NCBI GenBank assembly: GCA_958405565.1
Contig: CATYEN010000006.1
Span: 1-64,000, forward strand
DNA length: 64,000 bases
Source of the DNA: an uncultured Collinsella sp.
Lineage (GTDB): Bacteria > Actinomycetota > Coriobacteriia > Coriobacteriales > Coriobacteriaceae
Direction: 5' to 3'
Shown: in pieces, positions 36,990 through 46,371 of the stretch
How positions within the stretch are numbered: the stretch's first letter is position 1
Layout: each line of letters opens with the position of its first letter
Translations under genes and position numbers: made by a program
The notes under the pieces: generated by a model
Told to the model about the DNA's origin: nothing
What the model saw: the letters and a program-made list of their open reading frames with translations, nothing else
Database searches by the model: none

Positions 36990-37712
36990 TTGTCCGACAT
37001 CCGATATAAACGCGTGCTTCTTAAGCTTTCCGGCGAAGCACTGATGGGCGACGGCCAATATGGCATCGACCCCAAGGTTACCGACCATCTTGCCAAGCAG
37101 GTCAAGGAGCTGCTCGCCGTTGGCCATGAGGTCGGCGTCGTTGTCGGCGGCGGCAACATTTTTCGCGGCATGGCCGGCGCTGCCGGTGGCATGGAGCGTG
37201 CTCAGGCCGACTACATGGGCATGCTGGCAACCGTTATGAACGCGCTCGCCCTGCAGGATGCCTTCGAGCATAACGATGTTCCCTGCCGCGTGATGAGCGC
37301 TATCCAGATGAACGAGATCTGCGAGCCCTATATTCGTCGCCGCGCTATCAACCATCTGTCCAAGGGCAACGTCGTCATCTTCGCTGCCGGTTCGGGCAAT
37401 CCGTACTTTACGACCGACACCGCCGCGGCTCTTCGTGCGTGCGAGATCGGCGCCGAGATTCTGATTAAAGCCACCAAGGTTGACGGCATCTACGACAAGG
37501 ATCCCGTCAAGTGCGCCGATGCCGTCCGTTTTGACAAGATTACCTATCACGAGGTTCTCGTCCGCGGTCTGCAGGTTATGGATTCCACGGCTACGGCACT
37601 GTGCCAGGATAACCGTATGCCGATTTTGGTCCTCAACATCGATGGCGAGGACACCGTCAAGCGCGCGCTTTCGGGTGAGCCCGTCGGCACGCTCGTCTAT
37701 CAGGAGGATTAA
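36990..37712 (+). CDS. pyrH: uridylate kinase
   Basis: PyrH phosphorylates UMP to UDP, completing the output of the pyr operon located further along. The amino-acid-kinase fold has LLKLSGEALMG, VVVGGGNIFRG, FAAGSGNPYFTTDTAAALRA and KVDGIYDKDP. The start is TTG after AAAGGAGG. A -10-like TATCAT (36955-36960) lies upstream. It leads the pyrH-frr-uppS-cdsA-dxr run. Confidence 0.97.
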   Translation: MSDIRYKRVLLKLSGEALMGDGQYGIDPKVTDHLAKQVKELLAVGHEVGVVVGGGNIFRGMAGAAGGMERAQADYMGMLATVMNALALQDAFEHNDVPCRVMSAIQMNEICEPYIRRRAINHLSKGNVVIFAAGSGNPYFTTDTAAALRACEIGAEILIKATKVDGIYDKDPVKCADAVRFDKITYHEVLVRGLQVMDSTATALCQDNRMPILVLNIDGEDTVKRALSGEPVGTLVYQED

Positions 37713-37714
37713 GC

Positions 37715-38251
37715 ATGGCAGAGAACATCACCGCCCACATGGACAAGTCGCTCGAGTCCCTCAAGCATAACTTCTCCAAGGTCCGTACCGGCCGCGCCAA
37801 CGCCAACATTCTGTCCGACATCACCGTCGATTATTACGGTGTCCCCACGCCGGTCACGCAGGTTGCCGCCGTCAAGACCCCCGAGGCTCACATGCTGCTC
37901 ATCGAGCCGTGGGACAAGGCGCTCATCAACGCTATCGTCAAGGCCATCGGCGCTTCTGATCTGGGCATTACCCCCAACTCCGATGGCACCGTCGTTCGTC
38001 TGCCGTTCCCGGCCCCCACTGAGGAGCGCCGTCGCGAACTCGTCAAGGAGTGCCGCGAGTACGCCGAGCAGGCCAAGGTGTCTATCCGTAACATCCGTCG
38101 CGACTTCAATAATAAGCTCGAGCGCGATGAGGAGCTCACCGAGGACGATGTCCGTCGCGAGCAGGCCAAGGTCCAGAAGCACACCGATGAGTATGTCGCC
38201 AAGGTCGAGGAGCTTCTGAAGGAAAAAGAAGCCGAGGTCATGGAGATCTAA
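37715..38251 (+). CDS. frr: ribosome recycling factor
   Basis: RRF splits post-termination ribosomes with EF-G. It has the long three-helix bundle with KVRTGRANANIL, the beta domain (YYGVPTPVTQVA) and VSIRNIRRDFNNKL. It is slightly short at 178 residues but complete. It lies 2 nt after pyrH. Confidence 0.97.
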   Translation: MAENITAHMDKSLESLKHNFSKVRTGRANANILSDITVDYYGVPTPVTQVAAVKTPEAHMLLIEPWDKALINAIVKAIGASDLGITPNSDGTVVRLPFPAPTEERRRELVKECREYAEQAKVSIRNIRRDFNNKLERDEELTEDDVRREQAKVQKHTDEYVAKVEELLKEKEAEVMEI

Positions 38252-38252
38252 G

Positions 38253-39047
38253 GTGCAATACGACGAGCATAAACTGGTCGAGTACTTTGCCGACGCCCCT
38301 GCGGGCGTCGGTTTTTCCGACCTTGACCTCAATAACATTCCGCACCATATCTCGTGCATCATGGACGGCAACGGTCGTTGGGCCACGTCGCGTGGTCTTG
38401 CACGCACCGAGGGCCACAAGGCGGGTATCGTCTCCCTTCGCGAGATTATTACTGCCTGCGTGCGTCTGGGCGTCGACGTGCTTTCTGCCTATGCGTTTTC
38501 GACTGAAAACTGGAATCGCCCGCAGCATGAGGTCAACGTCTTGATGCATCTGTTTGCCAAGACGTTTATCGACGAGCTGCCGCTTCTGAAGCGCGAAAAC
38601 GTGCGCGTTGTCTTTTTGGGTGACATTTCCGCGCTGCCCAAGAAGACCCGCGACGTTTTTGAACGCGGTCTTGCCGAGTGCGCCGATCATACCGGTATGA
38701 CGCTGGCGCTTGCCGTCAACTACGGCGCGCGTGCCGAGATTACCCGCGCTGTCCGTCAGATTGCACTCGACGCTGCCGCCGGCAAGATCGATCCTGCCGC
38801 AATTGATGACGACATGGTGGCTTCCCACCTCTATACCGCCGGTCTTCCCGATCCTGAGCTTGTGATTCGCACCTCTGGTGAGCTGCGCCTTTCGAACTAT
38901 CTGCTGTGGCAGGTGGCTTATTCCGAGTTCTACGTCACCGATACCTATTGGCCCGACTTTGATCGTTGGGGCCTTGTCGACGCCATTTTGGCCTATCAGG
39001 GCCGTGACCGTAGGTTTGGTGGACTGAGCAAGACCGAGGAGGCTTAA
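38253..39047 (+). CDS. uppS: isoprenyl transferase (undecaprenyl diphosphate synthase)
   Basis: This cis-prenyltransferase makes the lipid carrier for cell wall polymers. CIMDGNGRWATSRGLARTEGH carries the catalytic Asp; AFSTENWNRP, RTSGELRLSNYLLWQ and YVTDTYWPDF are conserved. The start is GTG, 1 nt after the frr stop. About 28 residues precede the conserved block. Confidence 0.96.
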   Translation: MQYDEHKLVEYFADAPAGVGFSDLDLNNIPHHISCIMDGNGRWATSRGLARTEGHKAGIVSLREIITACVRLGVDVLSAYAFSTENWNRPQHEVNVLMHLFAKTFIDELPLLKRENVRVVFLGDISALPKKTRDVFERGLAECADHTGMTLALAVNYGARAEITRAVRQIALDAAAGKIDPAAIDDDMVASHLYTAGLPDPELVIRTSGELRLSNYLLWQVAYSEFYVTDTYWPDFDRWGLVDAILAYQGRDRRFGGLSKTEEA

Positions 39048-39049
39048 TC

Positions 39050-39949
39050 GTGTCCGATCGTCCCAAGGCATCTGCTCCCAAGACACCTGCGCGCAAAGCT
39101 GCCGCTGCGGGAGCGCCTGCTGCGAAGAGCGGCACCGGTTCGTGGCTGGCGGGCTTTATTACCCGTGCCGCCGCCGGTATCGTCTACGCCGTTGTCTTTA
39201 TCCTGTGCCTGGTTTTGGGTATCGTGCCCACGGCCATCTTTGTTTCTGTCATGAGCGGTCTGTGCTGCTATGAGTTTTTCCGTATGACAAGGCTCGATGG
39301 CAAGATGGCTAACGAGCGCATGGGTATCGCTGCCGCCGTACTCTTTCCGCTGTCGGCGTTGGGCGATTCGATGTTGCTGAATGCCCTGCTTTTTGCCCTG
39401 ATGCTCGCTGTGGGCATTTGGTATGTCTGGTCGCCGCGTACCCGCATCTCTGATGTGGCCGTGACGCTCATGGGTCCCATCTACACTGGCTTTATGCTGT
39501 CGGCTATCGTGCTGCTGCGCGATGCCGTGCCCGGTTTTGCCGGTGCCCTGCTTTCAGTGGGCGTTTGCGCGTCCCTTTGGGTCTCCGATTCGTTTGCCTA
39601 CATCGTGGGCAGCCGTATTGGCAAGCACAAGATGGTTCCCAAGATCTCTCCCAAAAAGAGCTGGGAGGGGTTTGCCGGCGGCATCCTGGGCTCGGTTTTG
39701 ATTTGGCTCATCCTGTGGGCGACGCACTTCTACAAGCTCAGCCTGCCCTATGCGCTGCTGTGCGGCGTGGTCGTGTCCATTCTGGGCGTTATCGGCGACC
39801 TTATCGAGTCGCGCATCAAGCGCGGTGTGGGCGTCAAGGATTCCGGCAACCTTATCCCGGGCCACGGCGGCATGCTCGATCGTAGCGACTCGCTTATCTT
39901 CGGCTGCATCACCGCGCAGCTGTTGCTGATGATCGGAGGCGTGCTGTAA
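39050..39949 (+). CDS. cdsA: phosphatidate cytidylyltransferase
   Basis: CdsA makes CDP-diacylglycerol for phospholipid synthesis. It has about eight membrane segments and the signature near the end, VKDSGNLIPGHGGMLDRSDS; SWEGFAGG is also typical. About 28 Ala/Lys/Pro-rich residues lead the protein. GTG start; its stop overlaps the dxr start (TAATG). Confidence 0.95.
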   Translation: MSDRPKASAPKTPARKAAAAGAPAAKSGTGSWLAGFITRAAAGIVYAVVFILCLVLGIVPTAIFVSVMSGLCCYEFFRMTRLDGKMANERMGIAAAVLFPLSALGDSMLLNALLFALMLAVGIWYVWSPRTRISDVAVTLMGPIYTGFMLSAIVLLRDAVPGFAGALLSVGVCASLWVSDSFAYIVGSRIGKHKMVPKISPKKSWEGFAGGILGSVLIWLILWATHFYKLSLPYALLCGVVVSILGVIGDLIESRIKRGVGVKDSGNLIPGHGGMLDRSDSLIFGCITAQLLLMIGGVL

Positions 39950-41136
39950 TGTCCTTCCAGACGACGTATGGCCCCGATGGACGCCTTCGCGTTGCCATCC
40001 TGGGCTGTACGGGCTCTATCGGCACCCAGGCGCTCGATGTGTGCCGCCAGCATGCCGATCGCCTGCAGGTGACGGCGCTGTCCGTTAACTCCAGTACCTC
40101 CGAGCTCGTTGCCGCTGCCCGCGAGTTCTCGGTTCCGGCGGTTGCCGTGGCCGATGTCGCTCATGGCGATGACGCCGTGCTGCAGGAGTTGCCCGAGGGA
40201 ACGAAGCTCGGCGTTGGCGCGCAGGCGGTTTGCGAGCTCGCGCGTCGCGACGATGTCGACTGCGTGCTCGTCGCTATTGTGGGTGCCGCCGGTCTCGAGG
40301 CGAGCCATGCGGCCTTGACCTCAAATAAGCGCCTTGCCCTTGCCAACAAGGAGTCTCTCGTCGTCGGTGGCGACTTGCTTATGCCGTTGGCGCAACCGGG
40401 CCAGCTTATTCCAGTTGACTCTGAGCACTCCGCCATCTACCAGTGCTATCTGGGGGAGAACCCACGCGAGGCTCATTGTATTTGGCTCACCTGCTCGGGC
40501 GGTCCGTTCTTTGGCCGCACGCGCGGCGAGCTCGACCGCGTGACGCGTGCCGATGCCCTCGCACATCCCACGTGGGCCATGGGTGCCAAGATCACCATCG
40601 ACTCCGCCACCCTCATGAACAAGGGCCTGGAGCGCATTGAGGCCATGCATCTGTTCAACTGTGACCTCGATTTCATTAACGTGGTCGTGCAGCGTCAGTC
40701 CAAGATTCACTCTATGGTCGAGTTCGCCGACGGCTCTGTGATGGCGCATCTCGGTGCTTCCGACATGCGTATTCCCATCCAGTTCGCGTTCTCGTATCCC
40801 GAGCGTTGGGATACCCCGGCGCCTCGTATCGATTTTCGTGAGCTGGGACAGCTCACGTTTGATGCTGCCGACATGGATACCTTCCGCTGTCTGGCACTGG
40901 CCGAGCGTGCCGGCAAGACGGGTGGCACCATGCCGTGCGTGCTCAATGCCGCCAACGAGGTCGCCGTCGATGCCTTCCTGCACGACGACTGCAGCTTTAC
41001 CGATATCGATCGCATTGTGGAATCCTGCATGGATGCCCACGATATGCAGGCGGTCGATTCGTTTGAGCAGCTTCACGACATCGATGCGTGGGCGCGTGAA
41101 AAAGCTGCGCAGGTGCTCGCCGCAACCCGTTCCTAA
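39949..41136 (+). CDS. dxr: 1-deoxy-D-xylulose 5-phosphate reductoisomerase
   Basis: This enzyme catalyses the first committed step of the MEP pathway. NADPH site GCTGSIGTQALDV, LANKESLVVGG, metal-site DSEHSAIYQC and KITIDSATLMNKGLE are intact. At 395 residues it is of normal length. It is grouped with ispG two genes on. Confidence 0.97.
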   Translation: MSFQTTYGPDGRLRVAILGCTGSIGTQALDVCRQHADRLQVTALSVNSSTSELVAAAREFSVPAVAVADVAHGDDAVLQELPEGTKLGVGAQAVCELARRDDVDCVLVAIVGAAGLEASHAALTSNKRLALANKESLVVGGDLLMPLAQPGQLIPVDSEHSAIYQCYLGENPREAHCIWLTCSGGPFFGRTRGELDRVTRADALAHPTWAMGAKITIDSATLMNKGLERIEAMHLFNCDLDFINVVVQRQSKIHSMVEFADGSVMAHLGASDMRIPIQFAFSYPERWDTPAPRIDFRELGQLTFDAADMDTFRCLALAERAGKTGGTMPCVLNAANEVAVDAFLHDDCSFTDIDRIVESCMDAHDMQAVDSFEQLHDIDAWAREKAAQVLAATRS

Positions 41137-41161
41137 CCCATAAGGATTGCTTTTTCGATTT

Positions 41162-42523
41162 ATGGATACTGTTCTGAGCGTTCTTTCATCGGTCTTTTGG
41201 GGCCTTCTGATGCTTTCCGTCCTCGTGTTTTTGCACGAGGGCGGCCACTTTTTGGCGGCGCGTGCCTGCGGCGTCCGTGTGACCGAGTTCTTTTTGGGTC
41301 TGCCGTGCCGCTTTGACATCCATTACACGTCGCGTCGCATTGGAACCAAGTTTGGCGTGACCCCGCTACTGCTGGGTGGCTACGCTGCCATCTGCGGTAT
41401 GGATCCGACCGATGTCTCGTGCGCCGATCGCGTGCTCGCGGCTATCTATCGTCATGGTCGCGTGACCGTGGCCGACCTTGCTGTCGAGCTCGAGCTTTCC
41501 GAGGAGGATGTGCTCGAGGCATGCGCCCTTTTGCTGGGCTGGGGCTCCATCGCACCCTGGTATGAGGAAGGGGAGAAGCCCTCGCCGAGCTACTATCCCA
41601 CCAAATATCAGACGTTGCCGCGAGACACGGCAGGCTATACCACCTTTGATGGTCGCCGTTTCGATCGCGAACATGCGACTGCCGAGGGCGAAGTGTGGGA
41701 GCTGCCGTGCGGCGAGGCCGAGTTCCTTGCTCAAGAGCGCTCGCACACCTATCTTGGCCAAGGCTTTCTCAAGCGCGCCTTTATGCTGCTCGCGGGCATT
41801 TTCGTCAATATCTTGACGGGTTTTTTGCTTCTTATGAGCATCTATTCCATTGCGGGTGTCACCGTGCCGATGGATACCAACGTGATCGGTCAGGTTGACG
41901 AGGGGTCTATTGCCGCCAAGGCGGGTATCGAGGCCGGTGATGCGATCCTTTCGGTTGACGGTGTCTCATGTTCCACTTGGATGGATGTCTACGATGCCAT
42001 CGGCAAGGCCGCCGGTAAGGACGATATTGCTATTGAGTATGAGCGCGATGGCAAGCAGTGCTCGACCTCGGTCGCACTCAAAGAGAACGAACGCCTGGGC
42101 GTTTATGCCTCTACGCAGGTGGTTCGTTTGGACCCCATCACCTCGGCGCGCCTCTCCTTCTCCTATGTTGCGCAGACGGCGGAGGGCGTGCTACGCCTGC
42201 TCCAGCCGCAGCATACGATGGAGATCCTCGATCAATCCTCCTCGATCGTGGGTATTAGCGTCATGTCTTCGCAGGCAGCTGCTGCCGGTCCCATCACGTT
42301 CTTGTCGTTTGCGGCGCTCATCTCGTTCTCGCTGGGCTTTATGAACTTGTTGCCTATCCCGCCGCTCGACGGCGGCAAGCTGGTCATCGAGATCATTCAA
42401 AAGATTGCTGGCCGCGAGCTGCCGCTCAAGGTCCAGACGATTGTGAGCTATGTGGGCATCGCACTCTTCGCACTGTTGTTTGTCTATATGCTTCGTTCCG
42501 ACATCCTTCGATTTATTCTGTAG
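41162..42523 (+). CDS. rseP: RseP-type site-2 zinc metalloprotease with inserted domain
   Basis: This intramembrane protease has HEGGH (HExxH) in the first membrane segment and LPIPPLDGGK (LDG motif) in the last part. A PDZ domain (VIGQVDEGSIAAKAGIEAGD) lies between. Residues about 80-200 are an insertion not typical of RseP; its first half resembles a winged helix (DRVLAAIYRHGRVTVADLAV). ATG 41162 begins the hydrophobic helix; a TTG 15 nt earlier directly abuts AAGGA, so the start is uncertain. Position between dxr and ispG is usual. Confidence 0.9.
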   Translation: MDTVLSVLSSVFWGLLMLSVLVFLHEGGHFLAARACGVRVTEFFLGLPCRFDIHYTSRRIGTKFGVTPLLLGGYAAICGMDPTDVSCADRVLAAIYRHGRVTVADLAVELELSEEDVLEACALLLGWGSIAPWYEEGEKPSPSYYPTKYQTLPRDTAGYTTFDGRRFDREHATAEGEVWELPCGEAEFLAQERSHTYLGQGFLKRAFMLLAGIFVNILTGFLLLMSIYSIAGVTVPMDTNVIGQVDEGSIAAKAGIEAGDAILSVDGVSCSTWMDVYDAIGKAAGKDDIAIEYERDGKQCSTSVALKENERLGVYASTQVVRLDPITSARLSFSYVAQTAEGVLRLLQPQHTMEILDQSSSIVGISVMSSQAAAAGPITFLSFAALISFSLGFMNLLPIPPLDGGKLVIEIIQKIAGRELPLKVQTIVSYVGIALFALLFVYMLRSDILRFIL

Positions 42524-42536
42524 GGGAGTGTTTGGA

Positions 42537-43619
42537 TTGTCTCTATCCCATTCTTTGCCGCGCGAGCTGACGCGCCCCGTGCATGTGGGCGGCGTGCAGA
42601 TCGGCGGCGGCGCGCCGGTCGTGGTTCAGTCCATGACCTGCACCGATACCGCCGATGCTCAGGCAACGCTTGGGCAGGTTCGCGCGTTGGCGCGGGCGGG
42701 CTGCGATATCGTGCGCGTGAGCGTGCCCACCGAGGCCGCGCTCGAGGGCTTCCGTACCATCTGTGCTGAGTCCCCGGTGCCGATTGTCGCCGATATTCAC
42801 TTTAACCATAAGCTCGCCATCGGCGCCGTCGAGGCTGGTGCCGCCAAACTGCGCATCAATCCCGGTAATATCGGCGATTGGGCTAAGGTCGATGCCGTCA
42901 TCGACGCTGCCGGCGCTGCGGGCTGTGCGATTCGCATCGGCGTCAACGCCGGCTCGCTCGAGCAGGACATCGCAGAGCGCAACGAGCTTACGCAGCCCGA
43001 GAAGCTCGTGATGTCGAGCGAGCGCTTTGTGCGGCACTTTGAGGACCGTGGGTTTACCAACATCGTGCTTTCCGCCAAGGCCCATAGCGTACAGACGACG
43101 CTTGATACCTATCGCGCTCTATCGCGCGAGATACCGCATGTTCCGCTTCACCTGGGCGTAACCGAGGCGGGTACCAAGCTACAGGGCACCATCAAGAGCT
43201 CTGTAGGCTTGGGTATCTTGCTTTCCGAAGGCATCGGCGACACCATGCGTGTGTCGCTCACGGCCGATCCGGTTGAGGAGCCGCCGGTCGCCTGGGGAAT
43301 TCTGCAGTCGCTGGGCCTGCGTCGCCGTGGTCCCGAGATTGTCTCGTGCCCCACGTGCGCCCGCTGCCAGGTTAACCTCATTCCCATTGCTGAGGAGGTC
43401 ACCGAGCGGCTTAAGAATTATTCCGCGCCGCTTTCGATCGCCGTGATGGGATGTGCGGTCAACGGCCCCGGAGAGGCATCTGACGCCGACCTGGGCGTTG
43501 CCTGCGGGCGTGGTCAGGGCCTGCTCTTTTCGCATGGCCAGATCATTGGTAAAGTAGCTGAGGATCAAATTGTCGACGCGCTGATGGCCGAGGTCGACAA
43601 ACTTATTGAGGAGAAGTAA
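42537..43619 (+). CDS. ispG: 4-hydroxy-3-methylbut-2-en-1-yl diphosphate synthase
   Basis: This [4Fe-4S] enzyme of the MEP pathway (GcpE) reduces MEcPP to HMBPP. The cluster ligands are CPTC and the Cys in MGCAVNGPGE; IVADIHFNHKLA and KLRINPGNIG are conserved. TTG 42537 lies 8 nt after GGGGAG; the frame extends further upstream inside rseP but that part is unlike the family. Confidence 0.96.
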   Translation: MSLSHSLPRELTRPVHVGGVQIGGGAPVVVQSMTCTDTADAQATLGQVRALARAGCDIVRVSVPTEAALEGFRTICAESPVPIVADIHFNHKLAIGAVEAGAAKLRINPGNIGDWAKVDAVIDAAGAAGCAIRIGVNAGSLEQDIAERNELTQPEKLVMSSERFVRHFEDRGFTNIVLSAKAHSVQTTLDTYRALSREIPHVPLHLGVTEAGTKLQGTIKSSVGLGILLSEGIGDTMRVSLTADPVEEPPVAWGILQSLGLRRRGPEIVSCPTCARCQVNLIPIAEEVTERLKNYSAPLSIAVMGCAVNGPGEASDADLGVACGRGQGLLFSHGQIIGKVAEDQIVDALMAEVDKLIEEK

Positions 43620-45341
43620 ATGACTCGAGCAATGTTTATGTCTAAGCTCTATGCGCCGACGCTTAAAGAGGATCCGGCGGACGCTGAGCTCGCCAGCCAC
43701 CGCCTGCTGCTCCGTGCCGGCATGATCCGCAAGGAGGCCGCCGGTCTGTATTCCTACCTGCCGCTTGCTTGGCGCTCGATCCGCAAGATTGAGAACATCG
43801 TCCGCGACGAGATGGACGCTGCGGGCGCCCAGGAGCTCATGATGCCCATTATGGTCGACGCCGAGCTGTGGCGTGAATCCGGCCGTATCGATGCCTATGG
43901 CAAGGAGCTCGTGCGCTTTGATGACCGTCATGGTCGCGAGTTTGTGTTAGGCCCCACGCACGAGGAGACCGTCACGGCCCTGGTGCGCAACGAGCTGCGC
44001 TCCTATAAGCAACTGCCCGTCAACCTGTACCACATTCAGGACAAGTTCCGCGACGAGTTCCGTCCCCGCTTTGGCCTGATGCGCGGTCGCGAGTTCATCA
44101 TGAAGGATGCCTACAGCTTCTCTGCCACGCAGGAGAGCCTGCAGGAGGAGTACGACAAGATGAAGCAGGCCTACGCTAACATCTGCGAGCGCTGCTACAT
44201 CAAGGCTCTGCCCGTTGTCGCCGATTCCGGCGAGATCGGCGGCGACACCTCCGTCGAGTACATGGCGTTGGCCGACGCCGGTGAGGCCTCGCTCGTCTAT
44301 TGCGATGACTGCGGCTTTGCTGCCGATGACGAGGCGGCAAGCACCAAGGTCGTCGTGACCGAGGGCCCCGGCGACGGTACGCTCACCAAGGTCGAGACTC
44401 CGGGCATGGGCACCATCGAGGCCGTTGCCAAGTTCTTCGGCTTCCCCGAGAACGGCACGCGCAAGTCTCTGGCACTCATCGACGCCGAGGGCAAGCCCGT
44501 TGTGGCCATTGTCCCGGGCGACCACGAGCTCAATGACTGCAAGGCCGAGCATGTCTTTGGCAAGGGCTATCGCATGATGACCGACGAGGAGCTTCAGGCG
44601 AACGGTCTGCACAAGGGCTTTATCGGACCGGTCAACCTGCCCGAGGGTATCCGTCTGGTGTGTGACGAGAGCCTGCGTGAGTCCAAGCAGTGGGCCTGCG
44701 GCGCCAACGAGGTCGACTATCACTTTACCGGTGCCTGCCCCGAGCGGGACTTTACCGTCGACGAGTGGGCCGACCTGGTCACCGTCGTGGCCGGCGATCC
44801 TTGCCCGCACTGCGGCAAGCCCCTCTCCGCTGCTCGCGGTATCGAGGTCTCCCAGGTCTTCCAGCTGGGCATCAAATACTCCGAGGCCATGGGTGCCACC
44901 TTTATGGATGAGGACGGCAAGGAGAAGCCGCTCATCATGGGTTGTTACGGCGTGGGCGTGTCCCGTTCGCTTGCTGCCGTCGTGGAGCAGCACAACGACG
45001 AACACGGCATCGTCTGGCCGGTCTCCGTTGCCCCGTACGAGGTCGCGGTGATTCCGCTCGATCCCAAGAAGGAGGAGTGCGCTACCGTCTGCGAGCAGAT
45101 CGTTGATGGCCTGTGCGCCGAGGGTATCGAGGTCGTCGTCGATGACCGCGACGAGCGTCCCGGCTTTAAGTTTGCCGACAACGACCTTATGGGCTTCCCG
45201 TATCAGGTCGTTCTGGGTAAGCGTGGCCTCAAGAATGGTACTGTGGAGCTCAAGGACCGTGCCACGGGCGAGCGTGAGGACGTGGCGATCGACGAGGTCG
45301 TCGCCAAGGTTGCCGAGCTTGTGAAGGCAGCACGCCGCTAA
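43620..45341 (+). CDS. proS: prolyl-tRNA synthetase, bacterial type
   Basis: This class IIa synthetase has FVLGPTHEETVT, FRDEFRPRFGLMRGREFIMKDAY, and the editing insertion domain (about residues 225-395) between motifs 2 and 3. The C-terminal anticodon domain has DDRDERPGFKFADNDLMG. The 573 residues are normal. It begins directly after the ispG stop. Confidence 0.97.
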   Translation: MTRAMFMSKLYAPTLKEDPADAELASHRLLLRAGMIRKEAAGLYSYLPLAWRSIRKIENIVRDEMDAAGAQELMMPIMVDAELWRESGRIDAYGKELVRFDDRHGREFVLGPTHEETVTALVRNELRSYKQLPVNLYHIQDKFRDEFRPRFGLMRGREFIMKDAYSFSATQESLQEEYDKMKQAYANICERCYIKALPVVADSGEIGGDTSVEYMALADAGEASLVYCDDCGFAADDEAASTKVVVTEGPGDGTLTKVETPGMGTIEAVAKFFGFPENGTRKSLALIDAEGKPVVAIVPGDHELNDCKAEHVFGKGYRMMTDEELQANGLHKGFIGPVNLPEGIRLVCDESLRESKQWACGANEVDYHFTGACPERDFTVDEWADLVTVVAGDPCPHCGKPLSAARGIEVSQVFQLGIKYSEAMGATFMDEDGKEKPLIMGCYGVGVSRSLAAVVEQHNDEHGIVWPVSVAPYEVAVIPLDPKKEECATVCEQIVDGLCAEGIEVVVDDRDERPGFKFADNDLMGFPYQVVLGKRGLKNGTVELKDRATGEREDVAIDEVVAKVAELVKAARR

Positions 45342-45371
45342 TCGACGATTTCGCTTGTAGTTCGATATACG

Positions 45372-45422
45372 GGACGGCCCCGCATTTCTCCAGATCGGGG
45401 AGATGGGGGGCCGTCCTTTTAT
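45372..45422 (+). terminator. intrinsic terminator after proS
   Basis: GGACGGCCCC and GGGGCCGTCC form a perfect 10-bp stem with a long loop, followed by TTTTAT. Confidence 0.8.
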
Positions 45423-45450
45423 CTTGTGGCATCCTCGATATCTGAAAGAA

Positions 45451-45483
45451 AAACCCCACAGCCCATATGAGCTGCGGGGTTTT
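45451..45483 (-). terminator. intrinsic terminator of the minus-strand kinase gene
   Basis: On the minus strand, AAACCCC-CAGC pairs with GCTG-GGGGTTT with one mismatch, and a T-tract continues. It lies back to back with the proS terminator. Confidence 0.75.
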
Positions 45484-45518
45484 CTTGTGCCTCCGATGCG
45501 AAATAAATCGCTCAGATA

Positions 45519-46283
45519 TTACTGATAATCGACGACGTCGATCCAGTTCTTCAGGAACTCATCGTTCACGTTGCGCTTACGAGCGAGCTCGGAAGCGGCG
45601 ACGATGCTCGTCCACTGACGCACGACCTGCATGGGCATGTCGGCGCGGTCGCAGTAGAGCTCCAGGTAGGCCTCAGCCTGATCCTTGCTGTTGAGGGCGA
45701 AGAGCAGGTAGGTGGTGGCAACGTCGGCAGCAGGGGAGCCCTGGGTGGCGTGTGCCCAGTCGCACACATAGAGCTGGCCGTCGTCGCCGACGATGACGTT
45801 GGAGGGGTTGAAGTCGCCGTGGCAGACCTTGAACTCCTTGGTCATGCCGTCCAGACGCTCCTGAAGGTTGTAGCGCGTGGTGGCATTGAGCTGATCAAGG
45901 CTGTCGATCATGCGGGCGAACTTGTCGCGCTGACGGTTGAGCAGCGGGGAGGTGTAGCCGTGGATCTCGATCTGGAGGTCGACGAACATCTCGAGATACT
46001 CACCAAAGCGCTGGGGCTCGGCAGTCATCTTCTCGGCAAGGGTGGTGCCCGGAACCTTCTCGGTCACGAGCGCCCAGCCGTTGGCGTTCTCGAGCTGGGA
46101 AACCTCGAGAGCCTTGGGGCTGCGGATGCCGCACTCATTGATGCGGGCAAGATTCAAAGCCTCGTTGAACACGTCGGAGACAGGCTTGGTCTCGTTAAAG
46201 ACCTTGACGATCTTGTCGCCCAGGTCGTAAACGACCTTGTTGCCACGGCGGACGAGCTCGGTCTTGGAATCGGGTAGCAGCAT
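45519..46283 (-). CDS. aminoglycoside-phosphotransferase-fold kinase
   Basis: This is a small kinase of the APH/choline kinase superfamily, 254 residues. The catalytic loop is CHGDFNPSNVIV and the metal-binding loop is CDWAHATQG. The N-lobe has VYDLGDKIVKVF and the Glu of helix C is plausible in NEALNLARI. The substrate is unknown; sugar, amino-alcohol or small antibiotic kinases are all possible, and a resistance role should not be assumed. It lies downstream of adhE on the same strand, with GAAAGGATGC before the ATG. Confidence 0.8.
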   Translation of the reverse strand: MLLPDSKTELVRRGNKVVYDLGDKIVKVFNETKPVSDVFNEALNLARINECGIRSPKALEVSQLENANGWALVTEKVPGTTLAEKMTAEPQRFGEYLEMFVDLQIEIHGYTSPLLNRQRDKFARMIDSLDQLNATTRYNLQERLDGMTKEFKVCHGDFNPSNVIVGDDGQLYVCDWAHATQGSPAADVATTYLLFALNSKDQAEAYLELYCDRADMPMQVVRQWTSIVAASELARKRNVNDEFLKNWIDVVDYQ

Positions 46284-46315
46284 GGTTGCATCCTTTCAAC
46301 GATGCGATAGAAGCG

Positions 46316-46354
46316 ACGGCGGGGGTGTGTGAAACACCCGTGCACCCCCGCCGT
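46316..46354 (-). other. GC-rich hairpin between adhE and the kinase gene
   Basis: ACGGCGGGGGTG and CACCCCCGCCGT are a perfect 12-bp inverted repeat with a small GTGT/ACAC inner stem. No T-tract follows on the minus strand, so it may be a processing or stability element rather than a standard terminator. Confidence 0.6.
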
Positions 46355-46371
46355 TAAAAACCGTGCTAAAA

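Noticed and set aside
45519..46283. Aminoglycoside resistance gene
   Set aside because: Only the general kinase fold is visible; the sequence does not point to a known resistance family and the context is metabolic.
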